The position numbers and the translations under genes were made by a program. Positions 34,062 through 42,716 of a DNA stretch of 64,000 nt are shown piece by piece; position 1 is the first letter of the stretch, and every line of letters starts with the position of its first letter. Under the pieces are notes generated by a model. That model saw nothing but the letters and a program-made list of their open reading frames with translations. It had not been told where the DNA came from and searched no databases. The DNA is from Azonexus sp. (GTDB taxonomy: Bacteria > Pseudomonadota > Gammaproteobacteria > Burkholderiales > Rhodocyclaceae), in NCBI GenBank assembly GCA_031274715.1, contig JAISPT010000011.1, positions 11,770 to 75,769 on the forward strand, written 5' to 3'.

Positions 34062-34328
34062 GAGCCTGTTCAATGCCATTTCATAGTGCCCGTTGCACCG
34101 CAAAGGTAGTGGCTGCAAGGCGCAATACCGCAGCAATAGCCATTGCTATTGCGAGGATTTGCAACGCCGCAGACGCTGCCTTTGCGGTGCAACCCAAAGG
34201 GCAAGGCAGCAAAAGGCCACACTCGTCGTTGCTTGCCTTGGCCAGGCTCCAGCCTGGCCTGCGGCGCGCGCCTAGATTGCAGCCTTTTGCTGCCTTGCGG
34301 GCACCATGAAATGGCATTGGACAGGCTC
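34062..34328. mobile_element. MITE-like element inserted between nosB and nosD
   Basis: 267 bp bounded by 31-bp terminal inverted repeats (34062-34092 and 34298-34328) that match at about 29 positions; ends read GAGCCTGTTC and its near-complement. Inside are two further nested inverted repeats, GTTGCACCGCAAAGG (34092) with its complement at 34179, and GCAAGGCAGCAAAAGG (34201) with its complement at 34283, each with a small central palindrome. No coding capacity. Flanks are TGA (the nosB stop) and TAA, compatible with a degenerate TNA target as used by some IS5-group elements, though not an exact duplication. Confidence 0.75.
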
Positions 34329-34335
34329 TAACGCC

Positions 34336-35682
34336 ATGCTCCACCGACTACGCCGCTCGCTGACTTGGCTCGGCATTGCCGCCGGTCTCGGCGTCGGCGG
34401 TTTGGCGGCCTCGCAATCGCTGGAGGGGATGGGCAAGCCCAACCTCGCTGCCAACTGGGGCTCCTCTACGGAAAAGGCAATCCGTCCGGCAGCCCCCCAC
34501 CGCACCGATATTCCCTGGTTCCAGTTGCTGGTCGACCAGGCCGTGCCGGGATCGATCCTAAAACCTCCTCCCGGTATTTACGCCGGCCCGGTCCTGGTCG
34601 ACAAACCGCTGACCATCGACGGTGGCGGCCAGGTCACCATCGACGGTGGTGGCAAAGGGACCGTCTTCGTCGTCGATACCGAGGGCGCTACCATTCGCGG
34701 TCTCGATCTGCGGGGTTCCGGTGAAGCCCACGACAGCGATGACGCCTGCCTCAATATCCGCGGCAAGCGCCATCTGGTTGAGGAAAATCGGATCAGCGAC
34801 TGCCTCTTCGGCATCGATCTGAAACAGGCCGACCACAATATAGTGCGTGCCAACCGCATCACCTCCAAGCCCTTCGATCTCGGCCTGCGCGGCGACGGCC
34901 TGCGCCTGTGGTACAGCCACCACAACCTGATCGAGAAGAACGAGATCATCGATTCACGCGACATGGTGGCCTGGTACTCCGACCACAATGTCTGGCGTGG
35001 CAACATCGGCAAACGCAGCCGCTACTCGCTCCACTTCATGTTCGCCAAGGACAATCTGGTCGAGGGCAACGAATTCTATGACAACGCGGTCGGCGTGTAC
35101 CTGATGTACACCGAGCGCGTCCATGTCCGCAACAACCTTATCTCGCATGCCACCGGTGCCGCTGGCATGGCCTTGGGGTTCAAGGAGTCGAGCGATTCCG
35201 AAATCACCGACAACGAAATCATCTACTGCGCAGTCGGCGTCGGCTCCGATCTCTCCCCCTTCGAGCCGGATACGACCCTGTACTTCGCCAACAACCGCTT
35301 CGCCTACAACGGCATCGCCGTGCGCTTCACCAGCGAACTCGGCGGCAATATCCTGGTCGACAACAGCTTCGAGGGCAACCTCACCGACGTCGTACAGATG
35401 GGCCGCGACGTAGCCGGCAAGAACGAGTGGCGCAACAACTACTTTTCCGACTACCAAGGTTTCGACCGCGACGGTGATGGTATCGGCGACACGCCGTACG
35501 AGTTGTATGCCTACGCCGACCAGATCTGGATCGAGACGCCGGCGGCGCAGTTCTTCAAGACCTCGCCGGTACTCGAACTGCTCAATTTCCTGGAGCGTCT
35601 GGCGCCCTTCTCGTTGCCCGAACTGCAACTGAAGGATCCCGCCCCGCGCTTCACCAAGCCGGAAAGGGCTGCCCGGACATGA
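34336..35682 (+). CDS. nosD: NosD, periplasmic CuZ maturation protein
   Basis: 448 aa from the ATG at 34336, just outside the MITE-like element; an in-frame ATG at 34306 lies inside it. Signal-like segment (about residues 8-28), then a right-handed beta-helix of carbohydrate-binding/sugar hydrolase (CASH) repeats rich in NxI/NxF ladders (VEENRISDCLFGID, IEKNEIIDSRD, VRNNLISHATG). NosD works with NosF and NosY to deliver sulfur or copper for CuZ. Only a poor ribosome site (ACAGG, from the element end) precedes it. Overlaps nosG by 4 bp. Confidence 0.92.
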   Translation: MLHRLRRSLTWLGIAAGLGVGGLAASQSLEGMGKPNLAANWGSSTEKAIRPAAPHRTDIPWFQLLVDQAVPGSILKPPPGIYAGPVLVDKPLTIDGGGQVTIDGGGKGTVFVVDTEGATIRGLDLRGSGEAHDSDDACLNIRGKRHLVEENRISDCLFGIDLKQADHNIVRANRITSKPFDLGLRGDGLRLWYSHHNLIEKNEIIDSRDMVAWYSDHNVWRGNIGKRSRYSLHFMFAKDNLVEGNEFYDNAVGVYLMYTERVHVRNNLISHATGAAGMALGFKESSDSEITDNEIIYCAVGVGSDLSPFEPDTTLYFANNRFAYNGIAVRFTSELGGNILVDNSFEGNLTDVVQMGRDVAGKNEWRNNYFSDYQGFDRDGDGIGDTPYELYAYADQIWIETPAAQFFKTSPVLELLNFLERLAPFSLPELQLKDPAPRFTKPERAART

Positions 35683-36515
35683 GCGACAGCAAGGCCAAGC
35701 CGGCCATATCCCTTGAAAAAGCACAAAAGGCGCGGCGCAAGTTTCTCCAGTCGGTCGGTCTGACCGTGACCTTCACCGGTATTCCGTTGCTCGGCTTCAT
35801 TCCGGTTGCCGATGCCAGTCCGCCCCGCCTGCGCCCGCCCGGCGCACTCAATGAAAAGGACCTCCTGGCGTCGTGCATCAAATGCGGCCAGTGTGTGCAG
35901 GTTTGCCCGGTTCAGGCCATCAAACTGGCCGACCTCAGCGATGGCTTCGGCATCGGTGTTCCCTACATCAATGCCCGCGCCCAAGCTTGCGACTTTTCCT
36001 GCGACGCTGTGCAGTGCGTTCTCGCCTGCCCGACCGGCGCGCTAACTTACACGAAGCCGGACTTCCTCGAAGTCCGCGACGGTGCATTGCTCGCTGCGGC
36101 ACCTATTCTCAAGGCCAAGGAAAACGACCCGGAACCGACGCTCAACCTCAGGGAACGCATCGGCGTCGCCCGCCTGGCCCGGCCGGAGTCCTGCTTGGCC
36201 ATCCAGGGCAAGGGCTTCAAAGGCCAAACCCGCGGTGCTGCCTTCAGGGGCAAGCTGCGCTACGTGGCGGTGGACCGCTGGAAGCCGATCCCGGTCCGCG
36301 ACCATCCCTACGATCTCGAACTGTGCGACCTCTGCGTCCGCGAATGTCCGGTCAAGGCCGCCATCGAACTACGCCCGGTCAAGGGCGCCGACGGCATCGA
36401 GCGCATGACGCCAACCGTTCTCGAACCCTGCGTCGGCTGCGGCGTCTGCGAAATGGTGTGCCCGGCCGAACCGGCGGCCATCGTCGTCGACCCGCAAGCC
36501 GTCTGGAAAGACTGA
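35679..36515 (+). CDS. nosG: NosG, Tat-exported 4Fe-4S ferredoxin (NapG-like)
   Basis: 278 aa. Twin-arginine signal ARRKFLQSVG near residue 26. Four cluster motifs follow: CIKCGQCVQVCP, CDAVQCVLACP, CDLCVRECP and CVGCGVCEMVCP. Like NapG it would sit on the periplasmic side with NosH and pass electrons from menaquinol toward the nos cytochromes. ATGA overlap with nosD; nosH starts 1 bp after its stop. Confidence 0.9.
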   Translation: MSDSKAKPAISLEKAQKARRKFLQSVGLTVTFTGIPLLGFIPVADASPPRLRPPGALNEKDLLASCIKCGQCVQVCPVQAIKLADLSDGFGIGVPYINARAQACDFSCDAVQCVLACPTGALTYTKPDFLEVRDGALLAAAPILKAKENDPEPTLNLRERIGVARLARPESCLAIQGKGFKGQTRGAAFRGKLRYVAVDRWKPIPVRDHPYDLELCDLCVRECPVKAAIELRPVKGADGIERMTPTVLEPCVGCGVCEMVCPAEPAAIVVDPQAVWKD

Positions 36516-36516
36516 G

Positions 36517-37482
36517 ATGAGCCGTTTCACTGACCTGTTCATGGGTATGCTGGGCGCTACCCCGAAGAAACCGGAAAAGGTTTCCGAAAAGGTACAGAAG
36601 ATCATGTTCCTCAAGTACGAGGACAAGGATCGCTATATCAAGGAAAAGCTGCATGCCCGCGCCCACCACGCGACCAGCCACAAATGGCGCAACCGCCGCT
36701 GGGCGGTGCTGATCGCCACCAACCTGCTGTTCGTCCTCTCCTTCTCGCTCGACATCCAGATTCTCGAAGGTGCACTAACCGCCTCGCGTTTCGTTGGCTT
36801 CCACCTGATCGACCTGAATTCGGCCCTGCAAGTCACGCTCGCGCACAAGTACGTGATCGTGAACCTGCTGATTGGCACCTTCACCGTCTTCCTGCTCTGG
36901 GTGCTGCTCGGCGGTCGTACCTTCTGTTCCTGGGTCTGTCCTTACCATCTGGTCGCCGAATGGTTCGAAGCCCTGCACCTCAAGCTGGTCGAGAAAAAAA
37001 TCGTCACCGACCACGAATTCCATCGCGGCGCCCGTACCGTGTTCTGGATTCTGTTCGCACTGATGGCCCTGATCACCGGCTACACCGTCTTCGAAACCGT
37101 CTCGCCGACCGGCATTTTGTCGCGGGCACTGATCTACGGCCCTGGCCTGGCGCTCGGCTGGGTCTTCCTGTTGCTGCTGTTCGAAGTTTTCTGGTCGCGC
37201 CGCGCCTGGTGCCGCTACATCTGCCCGATCGGCCTGACCTATGGCGTCGTCGGCGCCATCTCTCCGTTGCGCGTCAGTTACAACGTCGAGCGCTGCTTCC
37301 ACGAAGGCGATTGCCGCAAGGTCTGCCTAGTGCCGCACGTTCTCGACGTCACCATCAAGGGCCGCGCCGCCGAGGAAAACATGAGCCTCGGCCCCGACTG
37401 CACGCGTTGCGGCCTGTGCGTGGACATCTGCCCAACCGACGCCCTACGCTACGAAATCAAGGGATTGTCGAAGCTGCTCTGA
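36517..37482 (+). CDS. nosH: NosH, membrane quinol-oxidising ferredoxin (NapH-like)
   Basis: 321 aa. Four or five membrane helices with the two cytoplasmic CX3CP motifs of NapH/NosR (CSWVCPYH near residue 138 and CRYICPIG near 232), then cysteine clusters near 268-284 and a CTRCGLCVDICP ferredoxin motif at the end. With NosG it forms the probable quinol-to-cytochrome branch. The 85-bp gap after it begins a new unit. Confidence 0.9.
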   Translation: MSRFTDLFMGMLGATPKKPEKVSEKVQKIMFLKYEDKDRYIKEKLHARAHHATSHKWRNRRWAVLIATNLLFVLSFSLDIQILEGALTASRFVGFHLIDLNSALQVTLAHKYVIVNLLIGTFTVFLLWVLLGGRTFCSWVCPYHLVAEWFEALHLKLVEKKIVTDHEFHRGARTVFWILFALMALITGYTVFETVSPTGILSRALIYGPGLALGWVFLLLLFEVFWSRRAWCRYICPIGLTYGVVGAISPLRVSYNVERCFHEGDCRKVCLVPHVLDVTIKGRAAEENMSLGPDCTRCGLCVDICPTDALRYEIKGLSKLL

Positions 37483-37532
37483 GATCGCGGGACGGCCGCA
37501 AAAGGCGTTCCACAGTCGTTTCGTCCGGCTGC

Positions 37533-37538
37533 TAGAAT
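37533..37538 (+). promoter_or_regulatory. Possible -10 element before the decarboxylase-like gene
   Basis: TAGAAT 29 bp before the ATG, with a loose TTCCAC 19 bp upstream. It suggests that this gene has its own promoter inside the nos cluster. Confidence 0.35.
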
Positions 37539-37567
37539 CACCCGCACATGTCACGCGGAAACCAGCC

Positions 37568-38341
37568 ATGATCATCACCCAGATCGACGAAGCCATCGGC
37601 ACCATCACCCTCAAGCACGAGGCCAAGCGCAACGCACTCTCCGAGCGCCTGGTCAACGGCGTCATCGGCGCTCTCGCCGAATTCACCCGCCAGGACGTGC
37701 GCTGTGCCGTCCTGCGCGCCGCACCCGGCGTCAAGGTCTGGTCGGCCGGCCACGACGTATCCGAACTCCCTGCAGGCGGCCATGACCCGCTCGGTTGGCG
37801 CGATCCGCTGCGTCACCTGATCCGCGAACTGGAAAACTTCCGTGCCCCGATCATCGCCATGATCGAAGGCAGCGTCTGGGGCGGCGCCTGCGAAACGGTG
37901 CTCGCCTGCGACCTGATCGTCGCTACGCCGGATGCCAGCTTCGCCGCCACGCCTGCCCGCCACAGCGTGCCTTACAACGTCTCCGGCTTGCTCACCTTCC
38001 TCAACGCAGCGCACATCCACATCGCCAAGGAAATGCTGTTCACCGCCCAGCCGATCTCCGCCAGCCGGCTCGAACGCATGGGCATCATCAACCACATCGC
38101 CCCGCTGGAAGAAATCGAGGCCGTCACCTACGACCTCGCTCGCACCATCGCCAACAACGCTCCGCTGTCGATCGCCGTGATGAAAGAACAATTACGCATC
38201 CTGGCCGGCGCCCACACCATGTCGCCACAGGACTTCGAGCGCATCCAGGGCCTGCGCCGCGTGGTCTACAACAGCGAGGATTACGCCGAAGGCGTCAGGG
38301 CTTTCAAAGAGAAACGGAAGCCAAAGTTCGAAGGACGGTAA
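37568..38341 (+). CDS. Methylmalonyl-CoA decarboxylase-like enoyl-CoA hydratase family protein
   Basis: 257 aa, crotonase fold. The stretch IAMIEGSVWGGACE near residues 96-109 and VWSAGHDVSELP near 57 match E. coli ScpB (YgfG), which decarboxylates methylmalonyl-CoA to propionyl-CoA. Cytosolic. It lies between nosH and nosF with gaps of 85 and 185 bp, is not a known nos function, and has a possible promoter of its own. Another short-chain enoyl-CoA hydratase activity cannot be excluded. Confidence 0.8.
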   Translation: MIITQIDEAIGTITLKHEAKRNALSERLVNGVIGALAEFTRQDVRCAVLRAAPGVKVWSAGHDVSELPAGGHDPLGWRDPLRHLIRELENFRAPIIAMIEGSVWGGACETVLACDLIVATPDASFAATPARHSVPYNVSGLLTFLNAAHIHIAKEMLFTAQPISASRLERMGIINHIAPLEEIEAVTYDLARTIANNAPLSIAVMKEQLRILAGAHTMSPQDFERIQGLRRVVYNSEDYAEGVRAFKEKRKPKFEGR

Positions 38342-38514
38342 TAGCCTACCTAGGCGGTACCGGGGTATCGCCGCTGGGCGGACGGCGGCATAATGCATGT
38401 CGTCGGCAAACCGGGCGAAGCTCCCCGGCATGGCCCGTAACGTACGCCGGGCCTGCGGATTCGCCAGCCGGGAAATTTTGATTCAGGTTCAATGTCAGCC
38501 GACGGCGCCTTTCC

Positions 38515-38520
38515 TATAAT
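38515..38520 (+). promoter_or_regulatory. -10 element directly before nosF (leaderless start?)
   Basis: Perfect TATAAT only 6 bp from the nosF ATG. Transcription would begin at or within a base of the start codon, giving a leaderless mRNA. No ribosome site is seen. An imperfect FNR-like pair TTGAT-5-TTCAA lies at 38478-38492. Confidence 0.45.
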
Positions 38521-38526
38521 CCGCCC

Positions 38527-39384
38527 ATGATCCAATTCACCAATCTCGTTAAGACCTTCCGCCGCATCCGGGTGCTCGACGGCATCGATCTCGATATTGG
38601 TCTCGGCGAGCGTATCGCTCTGATCGGCTCCAACGGTGCCGGCAAGACCACCCTGATCCGCTGCCTGCTTGGCGAATACACCTACGACGGCAAGGTCACC
38701 GTTGCCGGCCTTGATCCGCGCAGCAACCGTACCGCCGTGCTCGGCAACATCGGCTTCGTGCCGCAACTGCCCCCGCCGCTGAAGATGCCGGTCGGCCAGT
38801 TGATCGATTTTTCGGCCTCGCTGTGCGGCACCGAGCCGCAACGCATCCATGCCATCGCCCAGCGTCTGGGACTCGACGTCGATGCCATTCAGACCCGGCA
38901 ATTCGTCCGCCTCTCGGGCGGCATGAAGCAGAAGCTGCTGATCGCCATCGCCCTCGGCCGCGACGCCAAGGTGCTGGTGATGGACGAGCCGGCCGCCAAC
39001 CTCGATCCAGAAGCACGCAAGATCTTCTTTGATCTGCTGGCCGAACGCCTGGAAGATGCCACGATGATCATCTCCAGCCACCGTCTGGACGAGGTATCGG
39101 CGCTGGTCAACCGGGTCATCGAAATGGATATGGGCAAGATCGTGCTCGACGACAAAGTCGCCGACGATGTCGCGCTGACCGCCCGGCTGGCTTGCCGCAT
39201 CGTGCTCAAGCGCTTCGAGCCGGCCTTCGCCAAGGCACTCGACGGCTGGAACTTCACTAGCTGCGACAACGATCTGGTCTGGCAAGGCGAGATCGCCGGG
39301 CCGGATCGGTTGCGCTTTCTCGGCATCGTCTCCCGCTACACGGCGCTGATCGCCGACCTGTCGCTGGTCGAGAACGCCAGCTGA
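38527..39384 (+). CDS. nosF: NosF, ABC ATPase for CuZ maturation
   Basis: 285 aa. Walker A GSNGAGKTT (residues 34-42), signature LSGGMKQKL, Walker B VLVMDEP and the switch His in ISSHRLDEV. It powers the NosDFY transporter. Followed 2 bp later by nosL. The gene starts a second nos transcription unit after the intruding decarboxylase-like gene. Confidence 0.94.
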   Translation: MIQFTNLVKTFRRIRVLDGIDLDIGLGERIALIGSNGAGKTTLIRCLLGEYTYDGKVTVAGLDPRSNRTAVLGNIGFVPQLPPPLKMPVGQLIDFSASLCGTEPQRIHAIAQRLGLDVDAIQTRQFVRLSGGMKQKLLIAIALGRDAKVLVMDEPAANLDPEARKIFFDLLAERLEDATMIISSHRLDEVSALVNRVIEMDMGKIVLDDKVADDVALTARLACRIVLKRFEPAFAKALDGWNFTSCDNDLVWQGEIAGPDRLRFLGIVSRYTALIADLSLVENAS

Positions 39385-39386
39385 CT

Positions 39387-39872
39387 ATGTACCACCCCGA
39401 ACGCCGCCAGTTTCTCGGTCGCCTCTCTGCCACCGGCTTCCTGCTAACGCCGCTGGCCGCCGCGCTGTCCGCCTGCCAACAGGACGGCTGGCCGGAGGGC
39501 ATGGTCGAGATCAAATGGGACCGCGACACCTGCGTGCGCTGTAGCATGGTCATTTCCGACCGCCGCTTCGCCGCCCAACTACGCGGCGGGCCGCAAAATA
39601 CCGCCTACAAGTTCGACGACATCGGCTGCTTGGTGTTCTGGATGCGCGACAAGACCGCCGAAATGCCGTGGCTGGCCGAACCGGCGACCCGCATGTGGGT
39701 CGCCGACATGAACAGCAAGGGTCAGGACATCAGATGGCTGGACCCGCGCCACGCCCACTACGTCGGCCGCCATTCGCCGATGGGTTACAACTTTGCCGCC
39801 ACCGCCCAACCACAGGCCGGCAGCCAGGATTTCGCCAGCATGCGCGAACACCTGCTGGCCCGCGGCAAGTGA
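39387..39872 (+). CDS. nosL: NosL, copper-binding lipoprotein
   Basis: 161 aa. Lipobox LSAC (Cys30) and the copper motif CVRCSM (Cys49, Cys52, Met54), then AYKFDDIGCLVFWM. NosL is an outer-membrane copper chaperone that supplies Cu(I) for CuZ assembly. Lies between nosF and nosY in the same direction. Confidence 0.93.
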   Translation: MYHPERRQFLGRLSATGFLLTPLAAALSACQQDGWPEGMVEIKWDRDTCVRCSMVISDRRFAAQLRGGPQNTAYKFDDIGCLVFWMRDKTAEMPWLAEPATRMWVADMNSKGQDIRWLDPRHAHYVGRHSPMGYNFAATAQPQAGSQDFASMREHLLARGK

Positions 39873-39916
39873 CGCCCCGTGATACCGCCGACTCAACCAT
39901 CGAGGCCCAATAAACA

Positions 39917-40744
39917 ATGAATCAACTCTGGCTGACCGCCAAACTGGACATCGTCGAATCGCTACGCGCCCGCTGGTTCCAGATTTACACCCTGGTCTTC
40001 GGTGGCATCGTCGCTCTGCTCTTCGTCTTCGGCCTGACCGAATCGCGGGTGCTCGGCTTCATCGGTCTCTCCCGCCTGCTGGTCACCTACATCCAACTGA
40101 CCATGGCCATCTTGCCGATTTTCGTGCTGATCACCACGGTACGCTCGGTGGCCGGCGACCGCGAGGCCGGCGTTTTCGAATATCTGCTGTCGCTGCCGGT
40201 ATCGCTGTCGGCGTGGTTCTGGGGCAAGATCATCGGCCGCTATATCATCATCTTCACGCCGGTCTTCCTGGCCATGCTCGGTGCCACCATCTGGGCCATG
40301 ATCGAAGACATCGAGGTACCGTGGGACATGTTCGGCTACTACACGGCGCTGCTGGCGGTAATGGCCCTGTGCTTCCTCGGTATCGGCATGCTGATCTCGG
40401 CCATCGCCCGCAGCACCGACATAGCCCAAGGCGCTGCCTTCATGGTCTGGCTGACGCTGCTGCTGTTCCTCGACCTGATCCTGCTCGGCGTCATGATCCA
40501 GGGCAAGGTATCGCCGGAAATCGCCATCACCCTGGCCCTGGCCAACCCGCTGCAAGTTTTCCGCACCGCCGCACTGGCCCTGTTCGATCCGCAACTGATC
40601 GTGCTCGGCCCCTCGGCTTTCGTCATCCTCGACCTGTTCGGCGCCACCGGCTACAAAATCTTCGCCCTGGTCTATCCGGCCGTCCTCGGCCTGCTCAGCG
40701 CGACCATCGGCTACCTCCTGTTCCGCCGCGGTGACCTGCCTTGA
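39917..40744 (+). CDS. nosY: NosY, ABC permease for CuZ maturation
   Basis: 275 aa with six membrane helices and the ABC-2-like loop SVAGDREAGVFEYLLSLPV. Membrane part of NosDFY, which joins periplasmic NosD to the NosF ATPase. The stop overlaps the start of the thioredoxin gene (TTGA). Confidence 0.93.
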   Translation: MNQLWLTAKLDIVESLRARWFQIYTLVFGGIVALLFVFGLTESRVLGFIGLSRLLVTYIQLTMAILPIFVLITTVRSVAGDREAGVFEYLLSLPVSLSAWFWGKIIGRYIIIFTPVFLAMLGATIWAMIEDIEVPWDMFGYYTALLAVMALCFLGIGMLISAIARSTDIAQGAAFMVWLTLLLFLDLILLGVMIQGKVSPEIAITLALANPLQVFRTAALALFDPQLIVLGPSAFVILDLFGATGYKIFALVYPAVLGLLSATIGYLLFRRGDLP

Positions 40745-41235
40745 GACATCTATTCGCTGTCCTATCCCTGGCCTTGTTCACGCAACTCGGCCAGGCCGAT
40801 GAACAACCGTCGTCGGAACCGCTGTTTGCGGCAACGCTCACCGATGTCAACGACCAGCCGGTGGCCCTCTCCCGCTATCAGGGCAAACCGTTGGTGGTCA
40901 ACTTCTGGGCCCGCTGGTGCGGCCCCTGCAAGGCCGAGATTCCCGAGCTGATCGCGTTCCGCCAAGCCCACAAGGGCCAGGTCGAGGTCCTCGGCATCGG
41001 TATCGAGGACCGCGCCGAGCCAGTCAAGGATTTCGCCAAGGCCTACGAGATGGACTACCCGGTGTTCGTCGCCAAGGAGCAGGGCATTCCGCTGATGAAG
41101 GCGCTCGGCAACGCCAAGGCGGGCCTGCCCTACACGCTGTTCATCGACCGCCACGGCAAGGTCGTGCACAAGAGGATGGGCTTGTTGAAAGAGGCCGATT
41201 TCGCCGCCGCCACCCCGGCATTGCTGGCGAAATAA
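40741..41235 (+). CDS. TlpA/ResA-like periplasmic thioredoxin
   Basis: 164 aa from a TTG that overlaps the nosY stop. Signal peptide (residues 1-19), thioredoxin fold with the active site WCGPC (Cys60, Cys63) and the cis-Pro region GLPYTLFIDRHG. It probably keeps cysteines of CuA, NosL or apocytochromes reduced. Last gene of the nos block. Confidence 0.88.
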   Translation: MRHLFAVLSLALFTQLGQADEQPSSEPLFAATLTDVNDQPVALSRYQGKPLVVNFWARWCGPCKAEIPELIAFRQAHKGQVEVLGIGIEDRAEPVKDFAKAYEMDYPVFVAKEQGIPLMKALGNAKAGLPYTLFIDRHGKVVHKRMGLLKEADFAAATPALLAK

Positions 41236-41268
41236 GCCGGTCGTTCCGGGCGGCCATCCTGGCCGCGT

Positions 41269-41643
41269 TCAGCGCAGCCAGGCGGTCAGCGCCAGCAGTA
41301 GTGCGGCGGCATTGCCGGCGGCCAGCCAGAGCAGGCGCCGGCGATGGGTTTCGATATGCGCGATCAGTTGCGCGTTCTGCTCGGCCAGCGCCCGAATCAC
41401 TTCCGACGAAGCCAGCATCTGGCCGTGCAGCACCTCGACCTGGGCCCGCAGCGCCGCCAGTTGCGCCGCCGGACTCTGTTCCGCAGCGGCGGTGCCGGCG
41501 GCACCCTGCATATTCCCGCCCTCGCCACTCTTACTGGCGACCTTGCGCCATAGCTTGCGGGCACCATCGGCCACCGCCGGCGCATTGCGGATCACGTCTG
41601 TCCACGGAACGTTCTGCAGTATCGTCATCCAGCCCAGGGCCAT
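41269..41643 (-). CDS. Small coiled-coil protein with C-terminal membrane anchor
   Basis: 124 aa, no family recognised. A basic N-terminal part, an Ala/Gln-rich coiled coil (about residues 58-98) and one hydrophobic segment at the very end (about 103-122), so probably tail-anchored to the inner membrane facing the cytosol. Convergent with the nos operon end. Confidence 0.6.
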   Translation of the reverse strand: MALGWMTILQNVPWTDVIRNAPAVADGARKLWRKVASKSGEGGNMQGAAGTAAAEQSPAAQLAALRAQVEVLHGQMLASSEVIRALAEQNAQLIAHIETHRRRLLWLAAGNAAALLLALTAWLR

Positions 41644-41765
41644 CGTCTCTCCTTGTTATGTCTGCCTGCGCGGCGAGGAACAAAGTACCGGAAAACGTCG
41701 GCGACCGACAAACGGTGGTGGCGCTTGGTGTATCCGCTCAAGCGGACACGCCAAGGAGATTTCAC

Positions 41766-42716
41766 CTATGAGTAACCGGTAGCCAGCAAGCGCTCCTTGG
41801 TGGCGCCGTATTCCTGCTTCAGGCGCGCGATCAGGGTGGCGCTCGGCAGCACCTCGTCGATGCTGCCGACCCCCTGACCGGCACCCCAGATATCCCTCCA
41901 GGCTATGGCGTCGCGGGCGCTGCCGAAGCTCATCGCGGTCTTGTCCTTGAGTGGCAGGTTGTCCGGATCGAGGCCGGCGGCAACGATGCTTTTCCTCAGG
42001 TAGTTACCGTGCACGCCGGTGAAGTACGGGGTGTAGACGACGTCGGCCGCCGTCGATTCGAGGATCGCCTGCTTGTAAGCTTCGACTGCATGTGCTTCGC
42101 GAGTGGCGATGAAGCGCGTGCCGATGTAGGCGAAATCGGCGCCCATGGCCTGCGCGGCGAGGATGGCGCTACCGTTGGTGATGGCTCCGGACAGCGCGAT
42201 CGGCCCCTGGTAGAACTTGCGGATTTCGCCGACCAGGGCGAACGGGCTGAGCGTCCCGGCGTGACCGCCGGCCCCGGCACAGACCAGGATCAGGCCGTCG
42301 ACACCAGCCTCCAGCGCCTTCTCGGCATGGCGCACACTGATCACGTCGTGGAAGACCTTGCCGCCATAGGCATGGACCTGCGGCACGATATCGTTCGGCG
42401 CGCGCAGGCTGGTGATGATCAGCGGCACCTGGTGTTTGATGCACAACGCCATGTCGTACTCGAGCCGCTCGTTCGACTGGTGGATGATCTGGTTGACCGC
42501 GAACGGCGCGGCCCGCGGATCGTCCGCCAGTTCGGCCTTGATCCGTGTCAGCCATTCATCGAGCAGTTCCTTCGGTCGGGCGTTGAGTGCCGGGAAGGAG
42601 CCGATCAGTCCGCCCCGGCACTGGGCGATGACCAGGTCGGGATTGGAGATGATGAACATCGGCGCACAAATGACGGGCAGCGCCAGGTTCTTGTTCAGGG
42701 ATGCGGGGATGGCCAT
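41766..42716 (-). CDS. Nitronate monooxygenase family FMN enzyme
   Basis: 316 aa. TIM-barrel NPD/2-nitropropane dioxygenase type: LPVICAPMFIISNPDL at the start, VCAGAGGHAGTLSPFALV in the middle and GADFAYIGTRFIATREAHA, as in FMN-binding family members. Whether the substrate is a nitronate or another compound (some are enoyl-ACP reductase relatives) is open. It starts directly before the end of the acyl-CoA ligase gene, so both form one leftward unit. Confidence 0.85.
   Translation of the reverse strand: MAIPASLNKNLALPVICAPMFIISNPDLVIAQCRGGLIGSFPALNARPKELLDEWLTRIKAELADDPRAAPFAVNQIIHQSNERLEYDMALCIKHQVPLIITSLRAPNDIVPQVHAYGGKVFHDVISVRHAEKALEAGVDGLILVCAGAGGHAGTLSPFALVGEIRKFYQGPIALSGAITNGSAILAAQAMGADFAYIGTRFIATREAHAVEAYKQAILESTAADVVYTPYFTGVHGNYLRKSIVAAGLDPDNLPLKDKTAMSFGSARDAIAWRDIWGAGQGVGSIDEVLPSATLIARLKQEYGATKERLLATGYS

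Noticed and set aside
34306..34335. nosD start at the ATG inside the MITE-like element
   Set aside because: Those codons are part of the terminal inverted repeat and were acquired with the element; the ATG at 34336 directly precedes the signal-like sequence.
29466..37482. Missing nosR taken as a deletion
   Set aside because: Clade II nos operons normally lack nosR; cytochromes with NosB/NosG/NosH take its place, so the cluster is complete.
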